Assembly: GCA_032622095.1 (NCBI GenBank)
Contig: CP136063.1
Location: forward strand, 23,686,987-23,750,986
DNA from: Siphonodentalium dalli
Taxonomy: Eukaryota > Mollusca > Scaphopoda > Gadilida > Siphonodentaliidae
Direction of reading: 5' to 3'
Length of the DNA: 64,000 nt
A program made the translations under genes and the position numbers. Positions 38,001 through 46,632 of the stretch are shown piece after piece. The notes beneath the pieces are model-generated. The model searched no databases. It was not told the origin of the DNA and was given only the letters and a program-made list of their open reading frames with translations. Numbering within the stretch: position 1 is the first letter of the stretch; the number at the start of each line of letters is the position of its first letter.

Positions 38001-41000
38001 AACATTATTGCATTATTATTACGTTTATGTTTCCAGGAAATAATTGTCCAGCTGACTACACATATAACATATCGGCCAACTTTTGTTACAAACTTGTCAA
38101 CAGCAATAGGACGTTCGATGATGCTCAACTTTACTGCGAAAACGACGGAGGTCATCTGGCGGTCACCGATAGCAACAAAACTTTTGAATTCTTCTCAGAT
38201 TTTCTCAGGACGACAGGTTAGTGTTGGCATAACTAGTTCGACTGAAGTGACATAAAATGCCTATTCATGTTGTGGGGGAAATTATTACTCGAACAGCACA
38301 GGACAGCGAGGTACTCAACCGCCCTGATTCATTAAGCGGGGTAATCAACCACAAGTCGCGTGATGATAGTGGTCCCTTCATCCATACCATCAGACACTAG
38401 CATCTACAATACATTTTTCTCCTGTCTAGGTAGTTATGTCACAGCTTTACCAAACTGTCCCGAATGAGAGAAAACTGGAATCAATACAGCGATAAATTGA
38501 GCGTCACCGCAGTATTAGTTGGTTGGGGGTCGGTAATGATGAGATGATATGAATCAGTTGCACACTAGGATCGTTTGGAATTTTGCGTTTTTGTGTGACT
38601 ACATACAATGACCTCATTGAACGAAATGTGTTGCCTCGCAAACATATCAACAATATAACTCCTTGGATACCTGGTACGAAAATCTGTATTGATATTGGTT
38701 ATTCAGTCTGCCGTGTTTCCGAATGACCTGGTAATGTCTAAACATGCATATATTGGAGAGGGGGCAGCGAATGCGCACAACACAATTCTGATATAATCTG
38801 GTCAGAACGCCTTTTGACTGGGATGATATTTAGTTTTAAGGTGGCTGGGCATGATGCGATATTTAGAATTATCGTCGTTTTTTGTTTTTTGCTATGACCA
38901 ATAATTTGGTAATTTGTTCATTTTATTGAAACCACTGTACTCATATCGACAGAATTTCCCATTCGCATTGTATGAACACGATATGTGCAATATATAACAG
39001 TTTTCGGTGTATTTCAGAGGCATAACTGGACGTTGGCACGTTCAAGGAGAATAACTCTCTTTTTAATTTAAGGTAGCAATACACGATATCATGGGTTTGT
39101 ATGAGGGACGAGGTGTTTAAGTATATAAGTGATATAAATATCATTTAGTCCTTTGCTATTCGTGAGAGAACTGTCTTGATGGTCTAATTCTTTTAGAAAG
39201 GTACAAAAGTACACAAAATGGGATGATGTTTGAATTTATCTCCCTTGAAAACAGTCTTCTGCATTTCCAAGACAAAATTTCAAAAATGATACGATAACTT
39301 TCTTTATTTTTTAATATGGCTAACTTATATCTAGGTTCTATCAGTTCATAAGGTGGTTATATAATGACATTCGCTCAGTCGTGGTTATATATGAGGCCTA
39401 AAATGGTCCAAATGTTGAAATGAGGATTTTGCATTGTCAGTCAAGGGATATATTTCAACTTGTAATGTGACAATTCTGTCAAAATACAGACCTATATTAT
39501 GGTCCGAGCATTTCTGTATTTTGTAACCAAGCAACCATGAGCTGTTTATCAATGACCATGGCGCAGCAGAAGGTTGTAGTATAGTACCCCCTCAACATGG
39601 TGAAAATGCCCAGAAATCGTGTGTTGCTACATCAGACAACTTTAACTTCACCATATATCGTGTGATGTGTATTATTTCCGCATAGTAGGCATAATGCCGC
39701 CTCCCCAACATACACACAAAAGGGACTGGGACAGGTTTTTTAAATCCGTTTTATTATATAATATATTTAATGTTCTGTATCATTGTGCCCCATGATCACT
39801 CCTCATACACAGTGATCCTAGATGCGTTCCTGCTCAGAACCATAGTGTGCATAGTTTTGTTTTCTTTGTCAACGTTGGGATAAAAAGTACACGACATTCT
39901 TACGCTAGATAAAATTAGGGTCAGCTAATCATTTTCACAATTGTAGTTTATTAGTCGAGATTGTTTCATTAACGACTCGATTTCTGATTTGACGAGAGAC
40001 GGTTGGCGGGCGTCGGGTGGACAAGCTGGCACCCCAAACATATATAACATAGCCATTTATTGATGGAATTGGACGATGTTTGGTATGTGAGTTAATTGTC
40101 GCGTGAGACAGCGGAGAAAACAGTGTCTCCCAACTTTTTAACCAGAATCATGCCACTTGTTTCTTTGTATAGATATTGGATGTCGATTAACGCGAAAACT
40201 TGAACAACCGTCAACCAATGTCATTCAAATTTGGAAAATGGATCTTTCCCAACAATATCTCGATCGAGTTACAAAACCAGTTATATCCGATTAGGAAATT
40301 GCGCGATAACTTAAATAAACGTCCACCGATTGCATTCATATTTGGTATATGGATCTTTTACATGAATATCTCGAACGATTTAGGACGAAACCAGATTTGT
40401 CCGATATTTTTTACCTAAGTTAAAGCCAGTCTATTTTCGTAATTTTAGGAAATGTTATGTCCGTTAGCGCGGACAAATGTCAACAAATTTCATTCATGTA
40501 CATGGATCTTTCACAACAAGATCTCGGCAAAAAACAAATTCGAAAATCAGATATGTCCCATCCTTTTTACCTGAGTTACGGCCCTTATTGTTTGTCTATT
40601 TTTTTTTTAGCAATTTTATGACCGTTAGCGTGAAAACTTGAAGTTTCACAACAATATCTCGATAGAGTTCGAAAATAAAGTTTGTCAGATTTGTTTAACC
40701 TGAGATACGGCCCTTAATGTGTCTATTTTTAACAATTGTATGACCGTTATCACAACAGCTTAAACAAACGTCAACCAATTTCATTCATATTGGGTACATG
40801 GATCTTTCACATCAATATCTTGATTGGTTTCAAAACCAGATTTGTCCGCTCGGTTTTATTTACACGAGTTATGTAGTTCGTCCATGTTTAGTGATTTTCG
40901 GGCGGACATATTCACTCTTGTTGGCAAAAAACGCGACCAGAACTATCATTGGTGCGCAACCCTTGTATCTACTTGAACAAGTCAATGATGACTTAATATA

Positions 41001-44000
41001 CTATCAGACTATGTGCATACATAAAGGTAAATTTTACAGTTTGCACAGGGATTTGTTAGAAACCATGGATGAACTCTTCAACTCAGGAAAGGGAGACAAC
41101 CATACATCTATCCATATTCATTTGCAGGTTTATGCCGCTTGTTGGGCTCTACTTGGCCGCTAATTACAAAATTTACCATATTCCACCATTGGTTGTCGCA
41201 CTATGTATGTTAACTTGCATTGCGTACACATATACATACAGTACACCATGCACTGATACAGTAGGTCTATACATATATAAGCCAATACACACATAAACGG
41301 ATGCTCACATAATTTATCATATATGTATATACACATCTCTATATTAACATGCTGATGAGATGAATGAACTGGATTGCTAAAATTGTTGTTACGACCGCAG
41401 GTAAAATATGTGCTTATAGATAACAATTGTTACCATAATCATACCGATGCATTATTATAAGGGGTTATACGGGGTGGATATGATTAAGTACACACCGAAC
41501 ACAAGGGTTCGTCGAACGAGTGGACATAACATACTTTCGGAGTAACCAGGTAAATCATATATCTGAGAAATCATGCTACAAGTTGTACTACATATTACTT
41601 AATAATTTCATCGTAAGATTAATTGCGACATTTAATAAATTATATAATCACGAAAAGCTCTTTAAATTCGTAAAACCCCTTAAAAGAGGGTTCAAGTGAA
41701 ATTTCCGCGTGGCTCTATATCAAATAGCAATTGGTATGTGAATATATACATATGAGCAAAAGTTCATGCTTTGGTCACGAAGTGAACAATTCTCTTACTA
41801 ATCTACACCACCAAATACAGACATTCTTCATTGGCGCATCAAATACGTATCACGGAATCTTAATTTATGAGTATGATTAATTAACGAAGACATGCTATTA
41901 TATACAACTATACAGTCTATACTCCATCTCGACTGCACAATTCAATGGTCATACATAATGACAATTTGGGCTGAATCATTTCACGTGCCAACTCAAGATA
42001 TAAAACTCAAGTTCGTTCAGAGAACTTCAGACGCGGGCATATGGACTCGGAAATTGTTAAAATAATTCATCTAAAATGTACAATGGAATGAACGGCAAAC
42101 AAGACCCTTCGATAATACATACACAGCCTCATCCGTTATAAGATGCACATGAGAGCTGTGTAATTTAAATAAGTAGATGTGTGCTCCACCCTTCGAGCGC
42201 AATCAAATGCACCAGTATGGTTAAGAATATAACCGAAGCTTCGCCAAAAAAAAAACCAATAGGTCAATTTTATATACATGACTAGCTGGTGGACCCGACT
42301 TCGTCCGGGCTGTTTCCCCTCTGCTTTTCGGCGAATTGCGCGATTTGACCTTGAATTGACCATTTTGAAGGTGAAGGTCAGGTCGAGGTCACGATTTTGA
42401 CCCATCCAAAACACTCCCCGGACAAAAGTACCCGATTTGACCTTGAATTGACCATTTTGAAGGTCAAGGTCAGGTTGGGGTAACGACCTGACCCGTCCAA
42501 AACACTGCTGGGACAAAAGTAACCCTATATATCAAATGTTGTTGAAAACCCGTCAAAATTCGCGATTTGACCTTGAATTGACAATTTTGAAGGTTAAGGT
42601 CAGGTCGGGGTCACGATTTGACCCATCTAAAACACTACTCGGACAAAAGTACCCCTAGGTAACAAATTTCGTCGAAATCCGTCCGTTTTACCCGATTTGA
42701 CCTTGAATTGACCACTTTGAAGGTCAAGGTCAGGTCGGGGTCACGACTTGACACGTCGAAAACACTCCCCGGACAAAAGTACCCCTATGTATCAAATATC
42801 ATCGAAATCCGTCCGTTTTACCCGATTTGACCTTGAATTGACATTTTGAAGGTCAAGGTAAGGTCGGGGTGACGATTTGACCCGTTCAAAACACTCCCCG
42901 GACTAAAGTACCCATGGGTATCCAATTTCGTCAAAATCCGTCCGTTTTACCCGATTTGACCTTGAATTGACCTTTTTGAATATCAAGGTCAGGTCGGAGT
43001 AACGATTTGACCCGTCCAAAAGACTCACAGGACAAAAGTACATACAGGTATCAAATTTCTTCGAAATCCGTCCAGTTTTACCCGATTTGACCTTGAATTG
43101 ACCTATTTGAAGGTCAAGGTCAGGTCGTGGTCACGATTTGACCCCTAGATAGCAAGTTTGGGCTAAATCCGCCCGGCAGTTTTCCCGGCCATAGCTAACA
43201 GACAAACAACAAACAAACAGAAGTCCCAAAATATATAGGAGACTAGCAGGTGACCCGACTTCGTCCGGACTTTGACCTTGAATTGACTATTTTGAAGGTC
43301 AAGGTCAGGTCGGAGTCACTATTTGACCCGTCCAAAACACTCCCCGGACAAAATTACCCGTAGGTGTCAAATTTCGTCGAAATCCGTCCAGCAGTTTTCC
43401 TGGCCATTGCTAACAGACTAACAAAGAGACAGAAGTCCCAAAATATATATTAGATCATTTGTGGGTACCCGTTTCAAGGTGAAGGTCACCTCGGGCGGAA
43501 AATCTGACCCGATGACAATTTCTCTCGTTCACAGGAACCCCTAAGTATGAACACGGAATCACACAACACTCATGTCTGTACACAGACACAATAGGCTCCT
43601 GTCTGGACACACACACGCTCTTTATCAACGACACTGTGGATACGAACGCTCTTTAACTATCACGCGATTAACCCATGAACTACCCATTGCGGTGGCGGGG
43701 GGTTGGAGAATGAGTGCTCTGACGTTCTCAGAAGCGGTGCGATGACATTCCATCTGGAATTTTACCCTTAGATAGGAAGTTTGGGCTCAATCCGTCCGAC
43801 AGTTTTCCCGGCTAACAGACAGACAGACAAACAGAAGTCCCAAAATATACATTAGATTAAGCCTTGAACCTGCATCGCTTCATTCGTGTTCATGGTTTCC
43901 GAACACCAGAGAGTGCGATCCAATCTATGGTTAACCGTCATCATCATCATGACCGATGCCTGCTTTCCATGTGATACTAACATTATCGAATTTAAACGGG

Positions 44001-45715
44001 GAGGAATGTAGGTCAACCTCGAATCAAATCAACAAATCAACGTTTCACATCCGATGGATATGATTGCTGTTAATTGTGACAGTTGTTGCAGTTAAGTACT
44101 CCAGTCTGTAACCGGCGTTTTTTAAACAAAAAATAATGTATATTTAGCAAATGGAGCATGGCGGCTGGGACTACGCGGGTATAGTGCCGATTGTGTGGGG
44201 GGCATAGTTCACGACGCGAAGCGGAGTGAAGTATACCCACCCCAAATGGGCACAGAAACCGCGTAGTCAAAGTCAAAACGTCAAGGCATGCTCTATTATA
44301 TTTTACCGAACATTTATAGCTTGTAGCGAGCATACCACATAACCATATCAACTTCTAGACTGTCAAAATTCCCACCGTAAGAGTATGATAAGACGTTAAT
44401 GGAAATCAAGTACAATTCGTCTAACATACATAATTATACACTTACTGATATCAAAGCTCGGCAACTATGTGCATTTCATTGTAGTTTTAAATTAAATTAA
44501 ATTTAAATGATTGATCAATGCTTGCACCAGTGCAATTGTTTCGACACATGCAGGGCTTTTGCTCCGCAAAATTTATTTAGGAAGGAATTCGTGAACCCTC
44601 ACACAGATGACATGGGGGAATAACAGTACGTGTTAGAAGTAAGGACGTATTTAATTATGTTATCCTATGTGGACAGTATTATATCATTGTTACAGACTGG
44701 TTTGTTAAAGTGGCGTTCTAATTATGTAAACAAAATGGTTAAACAAAAATAGAAACAAGTTTTCAAGGCAGGTCATTGGAGAAGTTGACAGGAACTATTT
44801 GCAATAAACGATCTAGCCTATGAACTCAACTAGGGTGTGCACTCAGTTTAATATCTGAAATAATGAATGTCTGCGTGAAAATAAATAAAACATTTCTCAT
44901 TACATATTTTAGTTTATCGGCGGCCATTTGCAGAACTATTTTTTGTGTGCAAAAGTCCGCACAAAACAACATAATGTCTGAAAAGTTGAATGAATATTTG
45001 GTGTTTATGTCTGCCAGATTATGGCAAAATGCTAACTTTGAATAATATTTCTGTTGTTTTATGTTGTTTTGGTCCTTCACATAACAAACTAAAATATGTC
45101 ACGAAAAATGTTTTATTTAGTTTATCGCTGACATTCATGATTTTAGGTAGTAAACTGAGCAGCTAATTCAAATGTATGAACACGTGTTGTTATAGTACTA
45201 TATATTATACATTGGTCGTAGTGGATAATAATTTTCCGTTGCCGCCATGTATCATTCAAAGTTGTGCAATAGATCTGTGATAAATGTTATGAATTATTAC
45301 AGCCAATTCCCCAGTTGCATGAATATGGCCACACCGTAAACTAATCGATTTTACCTATTTATTCATCAGCTGAACTGTTCAGGTTCCTCTCTTTTCACTG
45401 CCTGTTATTACTCAGCAATGGGTGGACTGTGAAATATAATGTGTTCTCGTTGCAGATTCAGGGTTGGTGAGATGCTGGGTAGATGGAAATGATAGTGTTA
45501 CTGAAGGAGTCTGGACACTGAGAGACGGAACTCCGATGAAGCAGACCTTCCCCACCTACCCACTCAGTATATGGGCCTCCGAGAATTGCATGGAATTGAT
45601 CATAAGACATTTATCGGACCCACCAGAGACAGCGAGACATAACAGTTTAACATGTTCCTCAGAACTCGCCTCTCTGTGCGAGATTGACATCTGTAAGTTG
45701 ATACTGGGTTCGTGA
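19751..45715 (+). CDS. Secreted PAN/EGF/C-type lectin gene (spliced, five exons)
   Basis: Joining 19751-20047, 24670-24757, 33317-33508, 38037-38216 and 45456-45715 gives 1017 bases, that is 338 residues and a TGA stop. Order: signal peptide (about 1-20), PAN/apple domain (about 35-85), short EGF repeat (about 101-127), Thr/Ser-rich stalk (about 130-192), C-type lectin domain (about 195-331). Each junction is GT-AG and phases agree (0, 1, 1, 1). Known for such proteins: secretion, with glycan or microbial-surface binding and adhesion. The lectin domain lacks the EPN/WND calcium-site motifs, so classical calcium-dependent sugar binding is doubtful. The introns are 3.6-8.6 kb and full of repeats. 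An AATAAA lies at 46051. The last exon is uncertain (see the final exon). No known gene name is assigned. Confidence 0.75.
20048..20613. other. Start of lectin intron 1, nothing recognised
   Basis: Noncoding between the exon 1 donor and the TA-flanked MITE. Nothing more can be supported. Confidence 0.5.
20669..20735. repeat. 67 bp palindrome, copy 1
   Basis: The arms run from CCAAT to ATTGG around the centre GTCGACCATAGGTCGC. The arms differ by a few bases here ('CCATTCTCTAATATATG' against 'CATATATAAGAGAATGC'). The single strand would form a stem of about 25 bp. Confidence 0.9.
20956..21022. repeat. 67 bp palindrome, copy 2 (perfect 26 bp arms)
   Basis: CCAATGCATTCTCTTATATA and the next six bases are exactly complementary to the last 26 bases. 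The 15-base centre GCGACCTATGGTCGA adds five more pairs. It is in opposite orientation to copy 1, as expected from the two MITE arms. Confidence 0.95.
21152..21296. repeat. Imperfect palindrome / small foldback element (145 bp)
   Basis: 'AGAAATAAATACACT' at the left pairs with 'AGTGTATTTATTTCT' at the right, and further words pair inward ('CGGCGTGTATGGTATAATT' with 'AATTATACTTTACACGCCG'; 'TGTAGGA' with 'TCCTACA'). The arms are about 64 bp. It lies directly beside the TA MITE in intron 1. No target duplication was identified. Confidence 0.75.
21448..24228. repeat. 71 bp satellite-like array, about 39 copies, in lectin intron 1
   Basis: The unit 'GTAGACCATTCGCTATGTAC', 'TAAGNGTNCATGTATGTATT', 'TAGTGTATACATCAATGCAY' and 'GTCAGACGTAT' repeats exactly every 71 bp (e.g. 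21491 and 21562). Two types occur: AGTGTCCAT with GCACGTC, and AGGGTGCAT with GCATGTC. The first type fills the ends and the second, nearly identical, fills the middle (about 21900-23530). Decayed sequence continues to about 24290. Confidence 0.95.
24670..24757 (+). CDS. Lectin exon 2: short EGF repeat
   Basis: The acceptor is 'TTATCAATTGCAG' and the donor ACAG|GTCAGT. The exon starts in phase 0, matching exon 1, and ends in phase 1. It reads VFFCLNGGTLQNDRYC, then SCPSGFTGDHCRT. C-x-NGGT-x-C-x-C-xx-GFTG-xx-C is the four-Cys short EGF form common after PAN domains in invertebrate lectins. The role is a rigid extracellular spacer or protein contact. It has no calcium-binding N-terminal motif. 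Confidence 0.85.
24800..27270 (-). mobile_element. Ty3/gypsy (Metaviridae) LTR-retrotransposon fossil
   Basis: On the minus strand the parts run in family order: a gag region (about 26200-27240, with a 'FYSPRQEENEDFVAWACRL' capsid-type stretch and a coiled coil), an aspartic protease with LLDTGS (about 25965-26153), the N-terminal part of reverse transcriptase (about 25171-25392, with 'PSQSPWAS'), and the start of RNase H (to about 24800). No integrase and no long terminal repeats were recognised. It is a partial, broken copy with several breaks, and looks moderately old. It lies about 45 bp downstream of lectin exon 2, antisense to the gene, inside intron 2. Confidence 0.85.
27271..29840. 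other. Lectin intron 2, unassigned
   Basis: AT-rich noncoding sequence. No exon with matching phase, RNA gene or terminal repeat could be supported. Confidence 0.45.
29848..29918. promoter_or_regulatory. Cluster of four CACGTG E-boxes in palindromic pairs
   Basis: CACGTG occurs at 29849, 29869, 29901 and 29913. The last two form the perfect palindrome CACGTGATCGATCACGTG. The first two lie in a larger inverted arrangement (TCACGTGATC...CGATCACGTGA). CACGTG is the core site of bHLH-zip factors (Myc/Max, USF, MITF/TFE). An intronic enhancer is possible, but this is inference. Confidence 0.35.
30212..30270. repeat. 24 bp tandem duplication
   Basis: 'AAAGAATTCTATATATTCAT' plus four bases occurs twice in direct succession. 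Confidence 0.8.
31230..31331 (+). mobile_element. Probable non-LTR retroelement 3' tail ending in (CTTAT)n
   Basis: 'GGATGGTTTGCCAATTAAA' followed by four CTTAT repeats resembles the 3' ends of invertebrate LINEs/SINEs, which end in short tandem words. No coding part is visible upstream. Class uncertain. Confidence 0.35.
32012..32220. mobile_element. Small inverted-repeat element (about 210 bp), putative MITE
   Basis: The left end GGGTGTTATTTCGGACAC pairs with the right end GTGTCCGAAATTACCCC with few mismatches. The interior is AT-rich and noncoding. No target duplication is certain. Confidence 0.4.
33317..33508 (+). CDS. Lectin exon 3: Thr/Ser-rich stalk
   Basis: The acceptor is 'ACACACACTCAG' and the donor GCCG|GTAAGA. 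The exon is 192 bases and enters and leaves in phase 1; the joined codon with exon 2 is GAT (Asp). It encodes about 64 residues, mostly Thr and Ser with some Pro and Glu (e.g. TTPATTQLPTTPTTPSITTS). This is a mucin-like, probably O-glycosylated linker between the EGF and lectin domains. The repeats of ACA/ACG codons suggest growth by slippage. Phase fit to both neighbours and the strong donor argue for a real exon, although low complexity weakens the case. Confidence 0.68.
33808..33952. repeat. 63 bp tandem repeat, 2.3 copies, with CACGTG palindromes
   Basis: 'GGTACTAGCC' units start at 33808, 33871 and 33934. Each complete unit holds the palindrome CACGTGATGGCATCACGTG with two E-boxes. It lies about 300 bp downstream of the exon 3 donor. 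Confidence 0.85.
34860..35332. mobile_element. Imperfect foldback element, putative MITE
   Basis: 'CCCCCTTTAAC...GCGTTAATGACACTGG' at the left resembles the reverse complement of the right end 'CCAATGTCGTTAAGGGGGGG'. Inner words also pair loosely ('GGTTATACCACC' with 'GTGGTAATATC'). Divergence is high, so it is an old copy if real. It lies in lectin intron 3. Confidence 0.35.
35880..37160. repeat. 280-330 bp tandem repeat, about 4.5 copies, with 'TTTGCGATAAATCGCAAA' motifs
   Basis: 'ACCTGTTTAAGATGTCTGAT' recurs near 35978, 36270, 36552, 36880 and (diverged) 37134. Between them are 'ATCGGTCTATTTTAGNCCGA' and many short words such as AAACATCTTTGCGATAAATC and GAGATTTATCGTAAAG that pair with each other, so each unit can form multiple small hairpins. 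Confidence 0.85.
37490..37885. repeat. Cluster of GGTACTC-AGAGTACC palindromes
   Basis: GGTACTCCAGAGTACC-type palindromes (and variants GGTACTCTAGAGTACC, AGGTACTATGCATAGTACCT, AGTACCTACGTAGGTACT) occur at least six times in about 400 bp. Spacers differ, so it is not a simple tandem array. It ends about 150 bp before the lectin exon 4 acceptor. Confidence 0.8.
38037..38216 (+). CDS. Lectin exon 4: N-terminal half of the C-type lectin domain
   Basis: The acceptor is 'TTACGTTTATGTTTCCAG' and the donor ACAG|GTTAGT; 180 bases, phase 1 in and out. The joined first codon is GGA (Gly). It reads 'NNCPADYTYNISANFCYKLV', then 'TFDDAQLYCENDGGHLAV', then a helix-like 'KTFEFFSDFLRTTG'. This is the standard opening of a long-form C-type lectin domain: the N-terminal Cys pair, helix 1 with the third Cys, and the conserved GGHLA. 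The second half is in the next exon. Three N-glycosylation sequons (NIS, NRT, NKT) are present. Confidence 0.9.
38217..40145. other. Lectin intron 4, first part, unassigned
   Basis: Noncoding. Words such as 'TTAAGGTRGCWATRCACGATAT' near 38838, 39070 and (inverted) 39655 suggest an old dispersed repeat, but no element can be bounded. Confidence 0.4.
40150..40910. repeat. Degenerate tandem repeat, about 160-190 bp unit, 4 copies
   Basis: 'AAACGTCAACCAATTTCATT', 'GGTACATGGATCTTTCACA', 'ACAATATCTCGATNGAGTT' and 'TACCTGAGTTACGGCCCTTA' recur through the stretch with many substitutions and losses. Short frames over it are not genes. Confidence 0.8.
40911..42280. other. Lectin intron 4, middle part, unassigned
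   Basis: No exon with matching phase or terminal repeat could be supported. A 121-codon plus-strand frame (40798-41163) starts in the preceding repeat and has no recognisable domain. Confidence 0.4.
42282..43240 (-). mobile_element. Non-autonomous Helitron (959 bp) with about 130 bp internal repeats
   Basis: On the minus strand the 5' end is TCCTATATATTTTGGGACTT with 'CTGTTTGTTTG' following. The 3' end is the hairpin 'AGCCCGGACGAAGTCGGGT' (AGCCC... stem, GAC/GTC stem, bulged base), then 'CCACCAGCTAG' and T. The interior is about six units with TTGACCTTGAATTGACC, AAGGTCAAGGTCAGGTC and CAAAACACTCCCCGGAC. No Rep/helicase is present. It lies in lectin intron 4 in antisense orientation. Confidence 0.85.
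43243..43454 (-). mobile_element. Short non-autonomous Helitron (212 bp), same family
   Basis: It has both ends: 5' A|TCTAATATATATTTTGGGAC at 43454 and 3' hairpin 'AGTCCGGACGAAGTCGGGT' plus 'CACCTGCTAG' at 43243. It holds one internal unit. It lies two bases after the previous element, a head-to-tail pair that fits either repeated insertion at AT or one read-through transposition event. Confidence 0.85.
43455..43856 (-). mobile_element. Helitron 5' end fragment
   Basis: The 5' terminus A|TCTAATGTATATTTTGGGAC is intact at 43856, with 'CTGTTTGTCTGTCTGTCTG' next. The 'GTTTGGGCTCAATCCGTCCG' word of the family lies at about 43779. The sequence to the left (43455-43750) is not the usual unit and holds two 'CGCTCTTTA' words. 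No 3' hairpin is present. Confidence 0.6.
43857..45450. other. End of lectin intron 4, mostly unassigned
   Basis: It contains a structured inverted repeat at 44169-44268 (listed separately). Short frames around 44826-45080 lie on both strands of an AT-rich stretch and show no domain. Confidence 0.4.
44169..44268. repeat. Nested inverted repeat, about 100 bp
   Basis: GACTACGCGG at 44169 pairs with CCGCGTAGTC at 44259. Inside, GTGCC pairs with GGGCAC, GGGTATA with TATACCC, and TTCAC with GTGAA around a GCGAAGCG loop. The GC content is well above the surroundings. A structured RNA or a small foldback element is possible. It is not a tRNA by arm pattern. Confidence 0.5.
45456..45715 (+). CDS. 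Lectin exon 5: C-terminal half of the C-type lectin domain, probable stop
   Basis: The acceptor is 'TGTTCTCGTTGCAG', phase 1; the joined codon is GAT (Asp). It reads 'RCWVDGNDSVTEGVWTLRDG', then 'WASENCMELI', then 'LTCSSELASLCEI'. This is the WIGL-like strand, the E-G-x-W-x-x-x-DG loop and the last three Cys of a C-type lectin fold. The calcium/sugar motifs (EPN or QPD, WND) are absent. If read on, the frame ends IDICKLILGS and TGA at 45713. A strong donor, T|GTAAGT at 45693, would instead continue the gene in phase 1. An AATAAA follows at 46051. Confidence 0.85.
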
Positions 45716-46050
45716 CCTCAGAACTTTGATATTTTGCAAAACGATAGCAGTTATAATGCTGCATTTATGTAGCAATCATTCACTGAACCTGGTGTTGGCG
45801 TGCATGTATATATTTTGATTATGTCTTGTTTTGTCTGGTTGATTGCAGTTAGTTCGGCCACCACTCATATACAGTACATACTTACGAAACTGCTGACAGC
45901 ATCAATACATTGGATATATTCACCCTTAAAAGGGGACTGTACTCAAATGTTCTGTATTTGAGGGATATCCCAAACATGCCATAATGTAAGAACACGAACT
46001 TTAGCAGTATGTCACGTGTGAGTATCAATTGAAATGGACATCGCTTTTGG

Positions 46051-46056
46051 AATAAA
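46051..46056 (+). terminator. Candidate polyadenylation signal of the lectin gene
   Basis: The first AATAAA after the exon 5 stop codon, 336 bp downstream. The hexamer is common in AT-rich DNA, so it supports but does not prove a 3' end here. Confidence 0.3.
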
Positions 46057-46198
46057 ACATGTTAGTCGTACTGAGAACGACTCGATTTATTACGAGTTGA
46101 TGGGAACAAAACAATTTTACGGATGTCAACACAACCGGAATGCAATGAATGACACGCTCGGCATCGAGCCATTCTCGTACACTCTTAAGGTTACACTG

Positions 46199-46628
46199 GT
46201 GTAAGTGTTTTCCTCCGTGCTAATGTTTTAGCGTATACTGTTGGCAATATAAATTTAGGGTCCAAATTTTTTTTTAATTTAAAAAATTGACATTTGGGGA
46301 AACTTTTTACGCAAAAAAATCATGTCCGTCTAGCAGGGAATTCGCCTTTAAATCTTGTGTTTTCGTGACTAGTGTCAGAACCGCACTAAAAAAATACAGT
46401 CATATTTTAGACCACACCAAAAAATTAAAACTTCACTACAAAGGGTTAGTGCATGTGCCACTGGCTATTTTACCTATTGGAAATCATAGGGAAGAGGTGT
46501 GATGATTTTGTTATGCAAAAAGCACACAAGGCCATTGACCAATCAGGGCCCAGTGTCTATTTTAATCTCTCCTATTCCTCCCGCATCCGCTAGATGTCAC
46601 TCCGAACCCCATTTACACCAGTGTAACC
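46199..46628. mobile_element. TTAA-flanked MITE (430 bp)
   Basis: Perfect terminal inverted repeats GGTTACACTGGTGTAA...TTACACCAGTGTAACC are flanked by TTAA at the left (46195-46198) and TAAA at the right, a TTAA target with one change. The TTAA target suggests piggyBac-type mobilisation. No transposase is present; internal frames of about 70 codons are not recognisable. Confidence 0.75.
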
Positions 46629-46632
46629 TAAA

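Noticed and set aside
38820-39690. Bounded MITE around the 'AAGGTRGC...CACGATAT' words
   Set aside because: The repeated words do not form terminal inverted repeats and no target duplication could be found.
44169-44268. tRNA gene
   Set aside because: The arm lengths, T-loop and anticodon arm do not fit; no A-box or B-box was seen.
45850-45957. Possible exon after 'TTGATTGCAG'
   Set aside because: Phase 1 joins in frame, but there is no good donor and the frame ends soon without a domain. It may be an alternative last exon but is not supportable.
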